From Auritidibacter sp. Marseille-P8566 (GTDB lineage Bacteria; Actinomycetota; Actinomycetes; Actinomycetales; Microbacteriaceae): a DNA stretch of 64,000 bases. Under the pieces are notes generated by a model. The model had not been told where the DNA came from and searched no databases. It saw only the letters and a program-made list of their open reading frames with translations. Positions 17,497-26,858 of this stretch are shown piece by piece. Position 1 is the stretch's first letter; each line of letters begins with the position of its first letter. The stretch spans positions 1 to 64,000 of the forward strand of contig CAMDEE010000001.1 in assembly GCA_945895375.1 (NCBI GenBank), written 5' to 3'. Position numbers and translations under genes: made by a program.

Positions 17497-18528
17497 ATGG
17501 CAGGCATAGTTGATGTTGCTCGTGAGGCTGGAGTCTCCACAGCAACTGTTTCAAGAGCCCTGAGCGGTAAGGATTACGTCTCTATCGAGACTAAGGAACT
17601 GGTTCAGTCAGTAGCTGATCGTCTGGGCTATGTCCCTTCGGCTTCTGCATACACCCTTGTCACCGGTAGGACTAAGAACATTGGTGTTGTAGTTCCTTAT
17701 GTTGACCGCTGGTTCTTCGCAACAGTCCTAGAAGCCATTGACCGAGAACTAGTTGCTGCTGGCTATGACGTTACTTTGTATAACCTCTCCTCCGGTGATG
17801 ACCACCGTAAGTCCATCTTCACTAAGTCCCTGCCTCGTAAGAGGGTGGATGCGGTTATCTGTGTATCAGTCAAGATGAGCGAAGAAGAGATTGCTGCTCT
17901 AACCAAGGTGAACAAGCCTCTGGTTTCTCTTGGTGGTTCAGTTGAAGGTGCTAAGACAATCAAGATCAATGACCAGGCAGCTGGTTCTCTAGCTACCAAC
18001 CACTTGATTTCTATGGGTCACACCAAGATAGCCATGATTGGGCAGAGTGAAGCAACCGATAACTTCTATAAGGTCTTTGACGTTAGAAAAGTTGGTTATG
18101 AAGAAGCTCTAAAGGCTGCTGGCATTGAACCAAGACCTGGTTGGTATAGAGCAGTTCCTCGCTATGCAATTAGCGAAGGCTATGCCGCAGCTAAGAACCT
18201 CCTAGGCGATCCACACAACGCACCAACAGCCATCTTTGCTTCTTCTGATGAGTTAGCGGTCGGAGTATTACTAGCTGCTAAAGACCTAGGTCTAAATGTT
18301 CCAGCAGATCTTTCTATTGTTGGTGTCGATAATCACGAGTTGGCTGATTTCTTTGGCATCACAACCATCAACCAGAACGTTTTTGGCCAGGGTGAACTAA
18401 TAGCAAAGACCATGCTTGAACTATTGGATAACCCAGACCAAAAGGTCCCTGACATTACTGAGTGGCCTATTGAACTCATAGTTCGATCTAGCACCGCTAG
18501 AGCCTCTTCTGACGGCTTAGTTCGTTAG
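17497..18528 (+). CDS. LacI/GalR family transcriptional regulator
   Basis: DNA-binding repressor of 343 residues. The N-terminal helix-turn-helix reads VDVAREAGVSTATVSRALSG, the hinge region follows with GYVPSASAYTLVTGRTKNIGVVVP, and a periplasmic-binding-protein-like effector domain fills the rest, with the family motifs AIFASSDELAVGVL and DLSIVGVDNHE. The ATG at 17497 follows AAAGGG at 7 nt; the TTG one codon upstream is less likely. Family members usually sense sugars or nucleosides, but no transporter or catabolic gene is adjacent. The alpha-glucosidase at 4.3 kb is one conceivable target. Confidence 0.92.
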   Translation: MAGIVDVAREAGVSTATVSRALSGKDYVSIETKELVQSVADRLGYVPSASAYTLVTGRTKNIGVVVPYVDRWFFATVLEAIDRELVAAGYDVTLYNLSSGDDHRKSIFTKSLPRKRVDAVICVSVKMSEEEIAALTKVNKPLVSLGGSVEGAKTIKINDQAAGSLATNHLISMGHTKIAMIGQSEATDNFYKVFDVRKVGYEEALKAAGIEPRPGWYRAVPRYAISEGYAAAKNLLGDPHNAPTAIFASSDELAVGVLLAAKDLGLNVPADLSIVGVDNHELADFFGITTINQNVFGQGELIAKTMLELLDNPDQKVPDITEWPIELIVRSSTARASSDGLVR

Positions 18529-18531
18529 AAT
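18526..18531 (+). promoter_or_regulatory. -10 box TAGAAT, leaderless yajQ
   Basis: TAGAAT overlaps the stop codon of the upstream lacI-family gene and ends 7 nt before the yajQ ATG, without a Shine-Dalgarno. Confidence 0.55.
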
Positions 18532-18538
18532 CACAGTT

Positions 18539-19027
18539 ATGGCAGATTCATCATTCGACATAGTCAGCAAAGTTGACAAGCAAGAAGCGTCTAACGCTCT
18601 AACTCAGGCACAAAAAGAAATTGAACAGCGCTACGACTTCAAAGGTGTTGGCGCATCAATTGAGTGGTCAGGCGAGAAGATCCTGATGAAAGCTAACAGC
18701 GAGGAACGAGTAAAGGCTGTTCTCGATGTTTTCCAGAGCAAGCTAGTCAAGCGTGGGATCTCCCTAAAGAGCCTTGATGATGGCAAGCCTTTTGCTTCAG
18801 GCAAGGAATACCGCGTTGAAGCAACACTGAAGGATGGCATCGAGCAGCCTCAGGCTAAGAAGATTGCAGCAATCATTCGTGAGCAGGGACCTAAGTCGGT
18901 GAAGGCAAACATTCAGGGTGATGAGTTGAGAGTTGTTAGCAAGAGCCGTGATGATCTTCAGGAAGTCATGGAGCTGTTGCGTTCAAGTGATCTTGAGATT
19001 GACGTTCAGTTCACTAACTATCGCTAA
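18539..19027 (+). CDS. yajQ: YajQ family nucleotide-binding protein
   Basis: A 162-residue YajQ (DUF520) protein, near-perfect family length. Hallmarks are the start MADSSFDIVSKVDKQE, the RYDFKG motif and the end LEIDVQFTNYR. The family has two ferredoxin-like domains and binds nucleotides; a Xanthomonas member binds cyclic-di-GMP and E. coli YajQ binds RNA or nucleotides in vitro. It follows the LacI-family gene by 10 nt but has its own -10 box. It abuts the convergent MFS gene: the palindrome TAATTA supplies both stop codons. Confidence 0.95.
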   Translation: MADSSFDIVSKVDKQEASNALTQAQKEIEQRYDFKGVGASIEWSGEKILMKANSEERVKAVLDVFQSKLVKRGISLKSLDDGKPFASGKEYRVEATLKDGIEQPQAKKIAAIIREQGPKSVKANIQGDELRVVSKSRDDLQEVMELLRSSDLEIDVQFTNYR

Positions 19028-20269
19028 TTACTCTGGAATGTAATCTCTATTTAGAGTTATCTTCTTATGCCTGTTGGCAACAACACCGCTAATCACACCA
19101 GCAATAGCAAAAGTAACTATTGGGAAAATCATTGCTAACGGTAATGATGAAGCATCAATCAGTGAACCCATAGCCATCTTCGCGAAGATAACAACAATTG
19201 TGTTGAACAACAACAATCGACTAAGTGCCTGAGCTGTTGAAAGCCCTTCAACATTTCCTGCCATACTGAAAAACCCTGGCACCATAGATGAAATACCAAG
19301 ACCAGCGATAGCAAAGAAAACACACAGCATCATTAGAGCTAGATCCTGATTCACATCAGCGAGATTTGCTGATGAAAAAACAGCAATCGCAAGAGCAATA
19401 GATCCAAAGATCCCACCGATTTGAGAAAGCCTTGCTACGTTGTATTTCTCAGTAAGTCGGGCAATAGAGAAGCGACCAACAATCATGGCAATAACAAAGA
19501 TTGTGTAAGGCCAAGCTGCTCTTGAAGGATCTAGGTTTAGAACTTCTTTACCGTAAACACTTGACCAGTCCATAAGTACTAGTTCAGGCCACATACCCAT
19601 GAAACCACCAACAGCTAGAAGCCAAAGGTACGGTGGAGTCTTTAGCCAAGAGATACGTTCCGCCGGCACATCTCTATCCACTGAATCACTTTCAGCAGGA
19701 TCAAGCATGTGTCTTACTGCCCACATAAATAAGCCTAAGCAAAGCACAGGCATGAGGAACATCTGCAGTTTTAGTGGAGTGAAGGCAGCAATGATGCTGG
19801 AAACTCCAGCAGAAGCAGCTGCTCCAATACTCCAAGAACCGTGGAAGCTTCCAAGTAATACCTTGTCGACTCGCTTCTGGAACATGACTGCTTGTGAGTT
19901 CAGAGCAATGTTGAAAACACTGATTGCAAAAGAAAGCATGAAGTTTAGAACTAGGAATAGCCACCACTGAGTTGGATAAGGTAACGCTAGCAAGATAGCG
20001 ATGAAAGCAAAGCTTGAGAATTTAATAATCGGAGTTGTTCCGAAGCGAATAACTAGTCGACTTGTGAATAGCAGTGGAACTAAAGAACCTGCTCCACCAA
20101 AACCAATAATTGCTCCCCATACCTCTTTAGAGACATCTAGATTCTCAATGAACTCTGGAATGCGAGGCATCCATGACAGAGTTGCAAAGCCTTGGGTAAA
20201 GAAGGTAACCATTAGCGCAAACTGAGCAGTCTTTGCTCTGCTGTCTGAGATTCCCTTGCTCTTTGTCAT
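19028..20269 (-). CDS. MFS transporter
   Basis: Twelve-span major facilitator of 413 residues. The first half shows FFTQGFATLSWMPRIPEF and a GFGGAGSLVPLLFTSRLVIRFG loop corresponding to MFS motif A; the family most resembled is the YbjJ-like group. Substrate unknown. It starts 2 nt after fprA and is probably cotranscribed with it. A polar loop (DPAESDSVDRDVPAE) joins the two six-span halves. Confidence 0.85.
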   Translation of the reverse strand: MTKSKGISDSRAKTAQFALMVTFFTQGFATLSWMPRIPEFIENLDVSKEVWGAIIGFGGAGSLVPLLFTSRLVIRFGTTPIIKFSSFAFIAILLALPYPTQWWLFLVLNFMLSFAISVFNIALNSQAVMFQKRVDKVLLGSFHGSWSIGAAASAGVSSIIAAFTPLKLQMFLMPVLCLGLFMWAVRHMLDPAESDSVDRDVPAERISWLKTPPYLWLLAVGGFMGMWPELVLMDWSSVYGKEVLNLDPSRAAWPYTIFVIAMIVGRFSIARLTEKYNVARLSQIGGIFGSIALAIAVFSSANLADVNQDLALMMLCVFFAIAGLGISSMVPGFFSMAGNVEGLSTAQALSRLLLFNTIVVIFAKMAMGSLIDASSLPLAMIFPIVTFAIAGVISGVVANRHKKITLNRDYIPE

Positions 20270-20271
20270 CC

Positions 20272-21618
20272 TTAGTCGTTCTTAAATGCTGCGTTTAGGA
20301 AGTCTTCGCGTTCAACTAGCTTCACTCGTTCACGATCTTGAGCAGCACCTAGAGCTTTTTCAGTTGCATCAATCTTGAGCCATTCAGGCCAACCTAGGAA
20401 CTGAACTCCCTTGGAATTCAAGAGGTTCACAACATCATCTTCATCAGCATGAGCAGGAGTCCACCAAGTGTCCCTGTCAGCAATGACGCAAGCAATTGTT
20501 TCCATAGCATCACTCTTAGTGTGACCAATTAGACCAATAGGTCCACGCTTGATCCAACCGGTTGCGTAGATACCTGGAATGTGTTCACCGCTGTCATCTA
20601 ACACTCGACCCGCTTCGTTAGTAATAACACCGTGCTTGTGATCAAAAGGAATTGAATCTAATTCAGAACCAAAGTATCCAATGGCTCTATAAACAGCTTG
20701 TACGTTGAACTCTCTAATTTCACCAGTTCCAGTAACACCACCAGAACCATCTAGTTCAGTTCTTTCAATTCTCAATGCAGTAACTTTTCCATCTTCACCA
20801 AGTATTTCTTTAGGTGAACTAAAGAAATGCAGGTGCAGCCTCTTTGTTGCCCCAGTGGTTTCTTTACCTCTATGGCTTTCAAGGGTGTTCACCATGACTC
20901 TTGTTTGGTTATTGGTATCAATAGCTTCTTGAGATCCTGCATCGTATTTGAAGTCTTCGTCATAGACGATGGTGTCAACACCGGCAATGTCACATGCTTC
21001 ACGAAGTTCTAGCGGTGTGAACTTGACCTGAGCTGGTCCTCTTCTACCAAAGACGTGAACATCCGTAACAGGTGAAGCTAGCAGTCCTTGATAAACATTG
21101 TCTGGAATATCTGTTGATAGAAGATCTGCTGGTTGCTTAGCAAGGATTCTGGCAACGTCAAGAGCTACGTTTCCATTTCCTAGAACAGCAACTTCCTTAG
21201 CGTTTAGCGGCCAGGTTCTTGGGAAATCTGGATGAGCGTCATACCAGTTCACAAAGTCGGCTGCACCATAGCTACCATCTAGTTCAACACCTGGAATATT
21301 TAGGGTTGCATCTTTGATTGCACCAGTTGAGAAAATAACTGCGTTGTAATGACTCTTTAGTTCATCAAGAGTGATGTCTGTTCCATACTTGACGTTACCG
21401 AAGAAGCGGATGTCTCCTCTATCTAGAACTTCATAGAGGGCTCTAATGATTCCTTTGATTCTTGGGTGATCAGGAGCCACTCCGTAGCGCACTAGGCCAT
21501 ATGGTGCTGGAAGCAAATCGAACAGGTCGATGCTCACATCAAAGTCTCTTTCAGCTTTGATGATTAGATCTGCTGCATAGATTCCGGCAGGGCCAGCACC
21601 AACAATAGCTAAACGCAT
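20272..21618 (-). CDS. fprA: FprA-type ferredoxin-NADP reductase
   Basis: FAD-dependent oxidoreductase resembling mycobacterial FprA and adrenodoxin reductase, moving electrons between NADPH and ferredoxin. The FAD-binding GAGPAGIYAA lies at the N-terminus, then APYGLVRYGVAPDHP, the NADPH-binding LGNGNVALDVARIL, and the C-terminal GWIKRGPIGLIGHTKSDA, all diagnostic. The ATG at 21618 gives 448 residues and lies 7 nt after TATCTT; the TTG three codons upstream is the track's choice. No ferredoxin gene is next to it. Confidence 0.93.
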   Translation of the reverse strand: MRLAIVGAGPAGIYAADLIIKAERDFDVSIDLFDLLPAPYGLVRYGVAPDHPRIKGIIRALYEVLDRGDIRFFGNVKYGTDITLDELKSHYNAVIFSTGAIKDATLNIPGVELDGSYGAADFVNWYDAHPDFPRTWPLNAKEVAVLGNGNVALDVARILAKQPADLLSTDIPDNVYQGLLASPVTDVHVFGRRGPAQVKFTPLELREACDIAGVDTIVYDEDFKYDAGSQEAIDTNNQTRVMVNTLESHRGKETTGATKRLHLHFFSSPKEILGEDGKVTALRIERTELDGSGGVTGTGEIREFNVQAVYRAIGYFGSELDSIPFDHKHGVITNEAGRVLDDSGEHIPGIYATGWIKRGPIGLIGHTKSDAMETIACVIADRDTWWTPAHADEDDVVNLLNSKGVQFLGWPEWLKIDATEKALGAAQDRERVKLVEREDFLNAAFKND

Positions 21619-21625
21619 TTTGTTC

Positions 21626-21631
21626 AAGATA
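21626..21631 (-). promoter_or_regulatory. -10 box TATCTT, leaderless fprA
   Basis: TATCTT is separated by 7 nt (GAACAAA) from the ATG of fprA. An AAAGGA further upstream is too far from the ATG to serve as its ribosome binding site. Confidence 0.4.
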
Positions 21632-21647
21632 AATCAAATCCTTTTAT

Positions 21648-22652
21648 TTACTGGTTACGGTCAACAACGGCTTCAGCGAATACTCGCAAGGCATCTTTGA
21701 CCGGTGAATCTGGTAGCGGGGCTAAGGCTTCAACGGCCTCTGCTGCCCAAGTTCTAGCCATCTGATAAGCCTCTTCAAGAGCTGGATGCTCTCTAAGTTT
21801 GCTCACCGCCAATGCTAACTGGGCGTCATCTTCAAGACCCCCGTCAATTATCTCAATAAGTTCACGGGCTTTAGGGTCAGTCTCGGCGTGAGCCCTAAGA
21901 ATAAGGGTTGGCATAGTTGGTACGCCTGCTCTGAGGTCTGTGCCAGGGGTCTTACCTGAGTCATCAGATGCAATGTCAATAACATCGTCAATCAACTGGA
22001 AGGCAACTCCTACCTTCTCACCATAGATTCTCATTGGTTCACGATATTCATCAGGACCATCACCATAGACAACACCTAGTTCAGCACTAGCTGCAATAAG
22101 TGATCCAGTTTTATCGGCAAGAACCTGAATGTAATGAGCAATAGGGTCTTCGTTATCTTGAGGACCTAGAGTTTCATGAAGTTGACCTAAACAAAGTCTT
22201 TCGAAAGTATCTGCTTGCAATGAAAGAGCTTTACCACCAAGACGGCTAACAATCTGTGATGCTCTTGCAAACAGTAAGTCACCAGTCAAGATAGCTACGC
22301 TGTTACCCCAAACTTCGTGAGCGGTTGGAACACCTCTGCGCATTGGTGCTCTATCCATCACGTCATCGTGATAAAGAGTTGCTAAGTGAGTAAGTTCAAC
22401 AACAACCGCTGCTTTGATTACTTCTTCTTTTGAATCATCACCTAAAGCTGCACCTAGAAGAACTAGTACAGGACGTAGCCTCTTGCCACCTGCTTCAAGT
22501 AAATGTCTTGAAGTCACATTCGCAACTGGATCTGTGTGAGTGACTGACTTTAATAGTTCAACCTCAACCTGCTCTAAACCAGACTGAATCTTTTTCAGCA
22601 GGGCTTTGTCTACTACTTTGCGTAGCTGAGGAGGTAATACTATTTTGTTCAT
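21648..22652 (-). CDS. Long-chain polyprenyl diphosphate synthase
   Basis: Trans-isoprenyl diphosphate synthase (334 residues) making the C35-C50 tail for menaquinone. The first aspartate-rich motif is DDVMD and the second is DDVIDIASD, with GGKRLRP and KTGSLIAAS in their usual places. It overlaps menG by 4 nt (ATGA), so prenyl-tail synthesis and the last methylation are translated together. The residues before DDVMD include small and Thr/Leu side chains (ELTHLATLYH), consistent with a long-chain product, but chain length cannot be read safely. Close to hepT/ispB/grcC. Confidence 0.93.
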   Translation of the reverse strand: MNKIVLPPQLRKVVDKALLKKIQSGLEQVEVELLKSVTHTDPVANVTSRHLLEAGGKRLRPVLVLLGAALGDDSKEEVIKAAVVVELTHLATLYHDDVMDRAPMRRGVPTAHEVWGNSVAILTGDLLFARASQIVSRLGGKALSLQADTFERLCLGQLHETLGPQDNEDPIAHYIQVLADKTGSLIAASAELGVVYGDGPDEYREPMRIYGEKVGVAFQLIDDVIDIASDDSGKTPGTDLRAGVPTMPTLILRAHAETDPKARELIEIIDGGLEDDAQLALAVSKLREHPALEEAYQMARTWAAEAVEALAPLPDSPVKDALRVFAEAVVDRNQ

Positions 22653-23347
22653 TTAGTCGCTTTCTTAGCGCTGTGTAGGGCAACAATTCCAAAGTTTAGG
22701 TTCTTGTATTTTGCATCTTTGAATCCAGCTTCAACCAACCACTGAACCAAGACCTCTTGCTTAGGCCAAGCAGCAATAGATTCTGAAAGATAGTCGTAAG
22801 CACCTTTGTTCTTAGCAAGGAGCTTACTCAGGGTTGGCAAGATGTTTGCTAGATACCAGCGATAAAGTGACCCAATAACTGGAGTCCTCACATGAGAGAA
22901 CTCGCAGATCACTACTACCCCACCTGGCTTTAGAACTCTAAGCATTTCAGCAACTGCCTTCGTAGGGTCAACTACGTTTCTAAGTCCAAACGAAATAGTT
23001 ACTGCATCAACCGAAGCATCAGCAAAAGGCAACTTTGTTGCATCAGCAAAAACAAACTCAAGGTTTGGGTGGCGTTTTCTACCAACAGCAAGCATTCCCT
23101 CACTGAAGTCGCTAGCAATTACCTTTACTCCAGGCTTAGCGAACACAACCGATGATGAACCTGTGCCAGCAGCAAGATCTAAAACAGTTTGTCCGCTTTG
23201 TGGGTTAACAGCTTTTAGTACTTTTCTTCGCCATAGGCGATCTTGACCAAAGGAAAGGAGGTCATTTGTGCGGTCGTAACTTTCAGCAACCGAATCAAAC
23301 ATGGCTGCGACTTCTGCCGGCTTTTTGGCCATATCTGCTTTATTCAC
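22649..23347 (-). CDS. menG: Demethylmenaquinone methyltransferase
   Basis: SAM-dependent methyltransferase of the UbiE/MenG family (232 residues), catalysing the last step of menaquinone synthesis. Motif I is VLDLAAGTGSS, preceded by MFDSVAESYDRTNDLLSFGQDRLWRR, and followed by the family signature DAVTISFGLRNV and VLKPGGVVVICEFS. The GTG at 23347 is supported as the start because TAGACT ends exactly 6 nt before it; the ATG five codons in is the alternative. First gene of a pair with the polyprenyl synthase. Confidence 0.95.
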   Translation of the reverse strand: MNKADMAKKPAEVAAMFDSVAESYDRTNDLLSFGQDRLWRRKVLKAVNPQSGQTVLDLAAGTGSSSVVFAKPGVKVIASDFSEGMLAVGRKRHPNLEFVFADATKLPFADASVDAVTISFGLRNVVDPTKAVAEMLRVLKPGGVVVICEFSHVRTPVIGSLYRWYLANILPTLSKLLAKNKGAYDYLSESIAAWPKQEVLVQWLVEAGFKDAKYKNLNFGIVALHSAKKATK

Positions 23348-23353
23348 TAGCCA

Positions 23354-23359
23354 AGTCTA
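23354..23359 (-). promoter_or_regulatory. -10 box TAGACT, leaderless menG
   Basis: TAGACT, 6 nt (TGGCTA), then the GTG start. Confidence 0.55.
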
Positions 23360-23379
23360 ATCTTTGGCTGGTTGAGTAT

Positions 23380-23937
23380 CTACTGCCCCGAGGTGGAAAG
23401 ATACATCCTCTTTCGTCTTCTGCTTCTAATGGTGCTTACGCTAGTCAAAGCCAGTAGCACGAGAGCTGCTAATCCCAGCCCTAATCCAAAAATTCTGGCC
23501 CCATCCATAAACTCATCGGCTGGTGTTCTAGTGGTTTGCTCGATGGATTGAATTGGGATTGGTGCATGTCTGTATGGGTCGAGGTTTGACTTCTGGTCTT
23601 GGCTAACCAGGCCTAGGTCCTCAAGTGCTGTGTCTAGTTCTGGTGACATGTCCCACTTATAGACCTGACCAGATGGATCGGTTGGTAACACGAAGATGTT
23701 TGGATCTGATGGCTGACCCATTCTGATTACCACTGGTGGAATCAAGACACCTGAGTGATCTTCATTGCCATACTCAATCTCTGAGTGCAGGTTCAGAAGT
23801 TCCTGCTCTTCGTTCAGGTAGCCATAGATGTCAACGATGGTTGGATCTGGCTCTGTTTCGGAAGCGAATGAGGCAACAGGAACCGATAATCCGGCTAGGA
23901 GTAATGCAGTGATTACGGTATTTAGAACTTTCCGCAC
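23380..23937 (-). CDS. Secreted, C-terminally membrane-anchored protein, unknown
   Basis: A 185-residue protein that I do not recognise. A signal peptide occupies residues 1-25 (cut near ASFASE). An acidic extracytoplasmic region follows with many Pro and Asp residues (VLPTDPSGQVYKWDMS). A single membrane span at about 150-170 then precedes a basic tail (RSRRRKRMY). This type I topology puts the bulk outside the cell. The GTG start follows AGAGGAG at 6 nt. It lies between menG and the divergent menF; whether it shares their function is unknown. Confidence 0.75.
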   Translation of the reverse strand: MRKVLNTVITALLLAGLSVPVASFASETEPDPTIVDIYGYLNEEQELLNLHSEIEYGNEDHSGVLIPPVVIRMGQPSDPNIFVLPTDPSGQVYKWDMSPELDTALEDLGLVSQDQKSNLDPYRHAPIPIQSIEQTTRTPADEFMDGARIFGLGLGLAALVLLALTSVSTIRSRRRKRMYLSTSGQ

Positions 23938-24065
23938 TTGGCACTCCTCTCACTGTTTTAGACTTCAAGTGACCTGTCTTTAGGATATCCCAGTAAAAAG
24001 AGAGTCCTTAAGGCTCGCTGAGGATTTCACAGAAAACGTACAGAACAAGGTTTGGAAAGATTTAG

Positions 24066-25295
24066 TTGACTCTCAAGGTGTACTCAAGGCTGATAGCAGC
24101 CCATGAGCTAGGCCTAAACGAGGATTACTCCTTCGCCGACCTCCTAGGAACCAATACTTCAGCCTTCATCTATGAAAAACAAGGCCTCATCGGCTGGGGT
24201 GAAGCCCTAAGGCTAGAGACATCAGGACCTAATCGAATCCTCGAACTAGACGCCAAGTGGCGTGATGTAGCTTCTCAAGCAGAGATTACTGATGAGGTCA
24301 ATGTCTCAGGTTCTGGACTTATCTCCTTTGGGTCAATTGCTTTTTCTGAGAACAGCAAGAGCACAAGCGTTCTTGTAATTCCTCAGGTTGTTGTGGGTAG
24401 GCATGATGGAGCTCTATGGCTAACAACTATCAACATCAGTGAAGTCGCTGCTCTCAAGCTCATCAACCTAGAGAGCATCTTCACCCCTGCTCACTTTGAA
24501 CCAGGACAAATCACTACTGAGCAATACAAACTAAACGTTGATAGAGCTCTTGCGGCTATCTCTTCGAAGAACATCGAAAAGGTAGTTCTTGCTAGAGATC
24601 TAAAAGCGCAGGTATCTCAAGACTTCAACATCAATCCAGCTCTTCGCAAGCTTGAGAAGAAATTCGACTCTTGTTTCATTTACTCTGTCGCTGGACTATT
24701 CGGAGCAAGCCCTGAACTATTGGTCAAGGTTTATCACTCAGAATTCAGTGCTCGAGTCTTAGCTGGAACAGCAGGTCGAGGAACAGACCCAGGTGTTGAT
24801 CAGGCTATTGGTGCTGCTCTAAATGAATCACCTAAGAACAGAGCAGAGCATAAGTATGCAATTGATTCACTTGTTTCATCCCTAAAAGTATTCAGCGAAG
24901 AGATAACTGTTGATACAGAACCATTCAGTATTCCTCTGCCTAACCTTTGGCATCTAGCCAGTGATGTGAAAGCGACATTGAACTCAGATTCAACATCTCT
25001 TCAAGTTGTTAGTGCTCTGCATCCTTCAGCAGCTGTTGCTGGAACTCCTAGAGATAAAGCTCTTGAAGTCATTGAAGAAATAGAGAATGTTGATCGTGGA
25101 AGATATGCAGGACCAGTTGGTTGGCTAGGTGCTGATGGTGATGGTGTTTGGGCCATTGCTCTTAGAGGAGCTCAGTTAGACAACGGGACACTCACTGCGT
25201 TTGCTGGATGTGGAATTGTTGCAGGATCAGATCCTGAGGCAGAGCTTGCTGAAGCAGTTCTAAAGTTCAAACCAATTGTTGATGCGCTTAGCTAG
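24066..25295 (+). CDS. menF: Isochorismate synthase
   Basis: Chorismate-utilising enzyme of 409 residues converting chorismate to isochorismate, the entry to menaquinone synthesis. The C-terminal chorismate-binding domain shows KVVLARDL, FGASPELLVKV, LAGTAGRGTDP, the LHPSAAVAGTP motif and the closing GCGIVAGSDPEAE. The TTG start follows GGAAAGA at 5 nt. An entC-type enzyme for siderophores would look similar, but the menaquinone genes around it favour MenF. It is tail-to-tail with menD, sharing CTAG as both stop codons. Confidence 0.93.
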   Translation: MTLKVYSRLIAAHELGLNEDYSFADLLGTNTSAFIYEKQGLIGWGEALRLETSGPNRILELDAKWRDVASQAEITDEVNVSGSGLISFGSIAFSENSKSTSVLVIPQVVVGRHDGALWLTTINISEVAALKLINLESIFTPAHFEPGQITTEQYKLNVDRALAAISSKNIEKVVLARDLKAQVSQDFNINPALRKLEKKFDSCFIYSVAGLFGASPELLVKVYHSEFSARVLAGTAGRGTDPGVDQAIGAALNESPKNRAEHKYAIDSLVSSLKVFSEEITVDTEPFSIPLPNLWHLASDVKATLNSDSTSLQVVSALHPSAAVAGTPRDKALEVIEEIENVDRGRYAGPVGWLGADGDGVWAIALRGAQLDNGTLTAFAGCGIVAGSDPEAELAEAVLKFKPIVDALS

Positions 25296-26857
25296 TCCAA
25301 CACAACTTCAATAACAACTCGACCTGTAAGCGATAACGCTGACTCAAACTCTTCCACTGTCTTTGGATTCACATACTGCCACCCGTAAGCGTCGGCTAGT
25401 TTGCCCATGTAAACAATCTGTGGTGTCTGGAAGATTCTCTTGAACATGTTTGCTTCAACACTTTGAGCAACCTCTAAATTGCTGAAGATCTTTCCACCGT
25501 TATCGTTGGCAACAATAATCTGAAGATTCAGTTCCCCATCATTAGGGTCAATAGCTAAAGAGCCAACATCGTGCAGGAAGGTTAGATCCCCCATGAGTGC
25601 TCTTACCTGCTTAACTGGTTCTTGAATGGCAATACCGGTAGCAGTTGCAATAGTTCCATCAATACCTGATAGCCCACGGTTAGCCCAAGCTCTAACTTCT
25701 AACCTTGGAGCGCAAAAGTCTGCTTCTCTGATTAGCTGAGATGCTCCTAAGACCAAGATGGTGTTATCTGCTGGAGATCTCTCCCAGGTCTTAGCGATGA
25801 TTGCATGTCTATCTAGCGTTGAACTAGTTCCAATGTGATCTGGTTCACTCATCCAAGCTTTCAACCAGTCTGGGCTACAGGTTCCTTCAATCAGTTCAGT
25901 GACCTTGGTCACTTCATTACCAATAGAGAATGAACCCATTTGTCCTTCACGGACAAAGACCGTGATGTCTTCTCTTTTTAGTAACGCGATGATTGGTCTA
26001 CTAAGCGTTGGCTTGCCATAAACAATGACCTGCTCTATTTGATTTAGTAGCTCAAAGTTATTAGCAAGAAGTGTTCGATACCCAATCACAGATGCAGCTA
26101 GGTGTCTCACTCCTGACGTTGGCTCTGCGAAGACGGGAAGATTCAGGCTCTCTATTTCAGCAAGGTGTGAACCAGCATTAGCACCAGCCACAATAACTGT
26201 TGGTTTAGTTAGATCTAACTTGAAGGTACTTTCATCTTCAGTTTCTTCTACTAATGCTTTTTCATCAGCAGCCCAGATCTCTTCCAATACCTCTGCTGCA
26301 TTAGGAGTTACTGAAGATAGTGGTTCGATGAACTGTAAGTTCAGTTGAACTGGTTGTGCTCTTTTGCCCCAAGCAAGTAGCACTGCCTTCTCAACTAGTT
26401 CTTTAGCAAGCTGAGGAAGCCTTGGAATGTCTTTCTCTGTTGGTGCTGGAACATCAATACATTCAATGACAGCATCAGCAAAGATACCGACCTGGTTTGT
26501 AGTTTGGTTAGCGCCTTTATCTCTAAGCTCTGCTGGTCTATCTGCTGTTAGCAAGATAAGTCCTAGACCTGAGTGGTGAGCCTCAAGAACAGCGGGATGA
26601 AGATTAGCAACAGCAGTTCCTGAAGTAGTGATGATGACCTGAGGCCCACCATAGACAGCAGCACCTAAGGCACCAAAACCTAAAGATCTCTCATCGATAC
26701 GAACATGGAGGTTAGCTTTGCCTGCTTCTGTGACTTGAGCTGCAGCAATTGCTAATGCTTGAGATCTTGCTCCTGGTGCTAACCAGAAGACTCTTCCCCA
26801 GGCAGCTAATTCAGCGATTATGTGTGCTGAAAACATCTGGGCGGGAGATTCCGTCAT
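25292..26857 (-). CDS. menD: MenD, SEPHCHC synthase
   Basis: Thiamine-diphosphate enzyme joining 2-oxoglutarate and isochorismate. The ATG at 26857 (MTESPAQMFSAHII) gives 521 residues; the track's longer frame runs into the upstream PLDc_N gene, whose stop lies 1 nt before. Motifs in order: WLAPGARSQALAIAA, RIDERSLGFGALGAA with the conserved Glu, TTSGTAVANLHPAVLEA, ADRPAELRDKGANQTTNQVG, and ANRGLSGIDGTIATATG in the ThDP-binding half. It is probably cotranscribed with the PLDc_N gene. Confidence 0.94.
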   Translation of the reverse strand: MTESPAQMFSAHIIAELAAWGRVFWLAPGARSQALAIAAAQVTEAGKANLHVRIDERSLGFGALGAAVYGGPQVIITTSGTAVANLHPAVLEAHHSGLGLILLTADRPAELRDKGANQTTNQVGIFADAVIECIDVPAPTEKDIPRLPQLAKELVEKAVLLAWGKRAQPVQLNLQFIEPLSSVTPNAAEVLEEIWAADEKALVEETEDESTFKLDLTKPTVIVAGANAGSHLAEIESLNLPVFAEPTSGVRHLAASVIGYRTLLANNFELLNQIEQVIVYGKPTLSRPIIALLKREDITVFVREGQMGSFSIGNEVTKVTELIEGTCSPDWLKAWMSEPDHIGTSSTLDRHAIIAKTWERSPADNTILVLGASQLIREADFCAPRLEVRAWANRGLSGIDGTIATATGIAIQEPVKQVRALMGDLTFLHDVGSLAIDPNDGELNLQIIVANDNGGKIFSNLEVAQSVEANMFKRIFQTPQIVYMGKLADAYGWQYVNPKTVEEFESALSLTGRVVIEVVLD

Positions 26858-26858
26858 G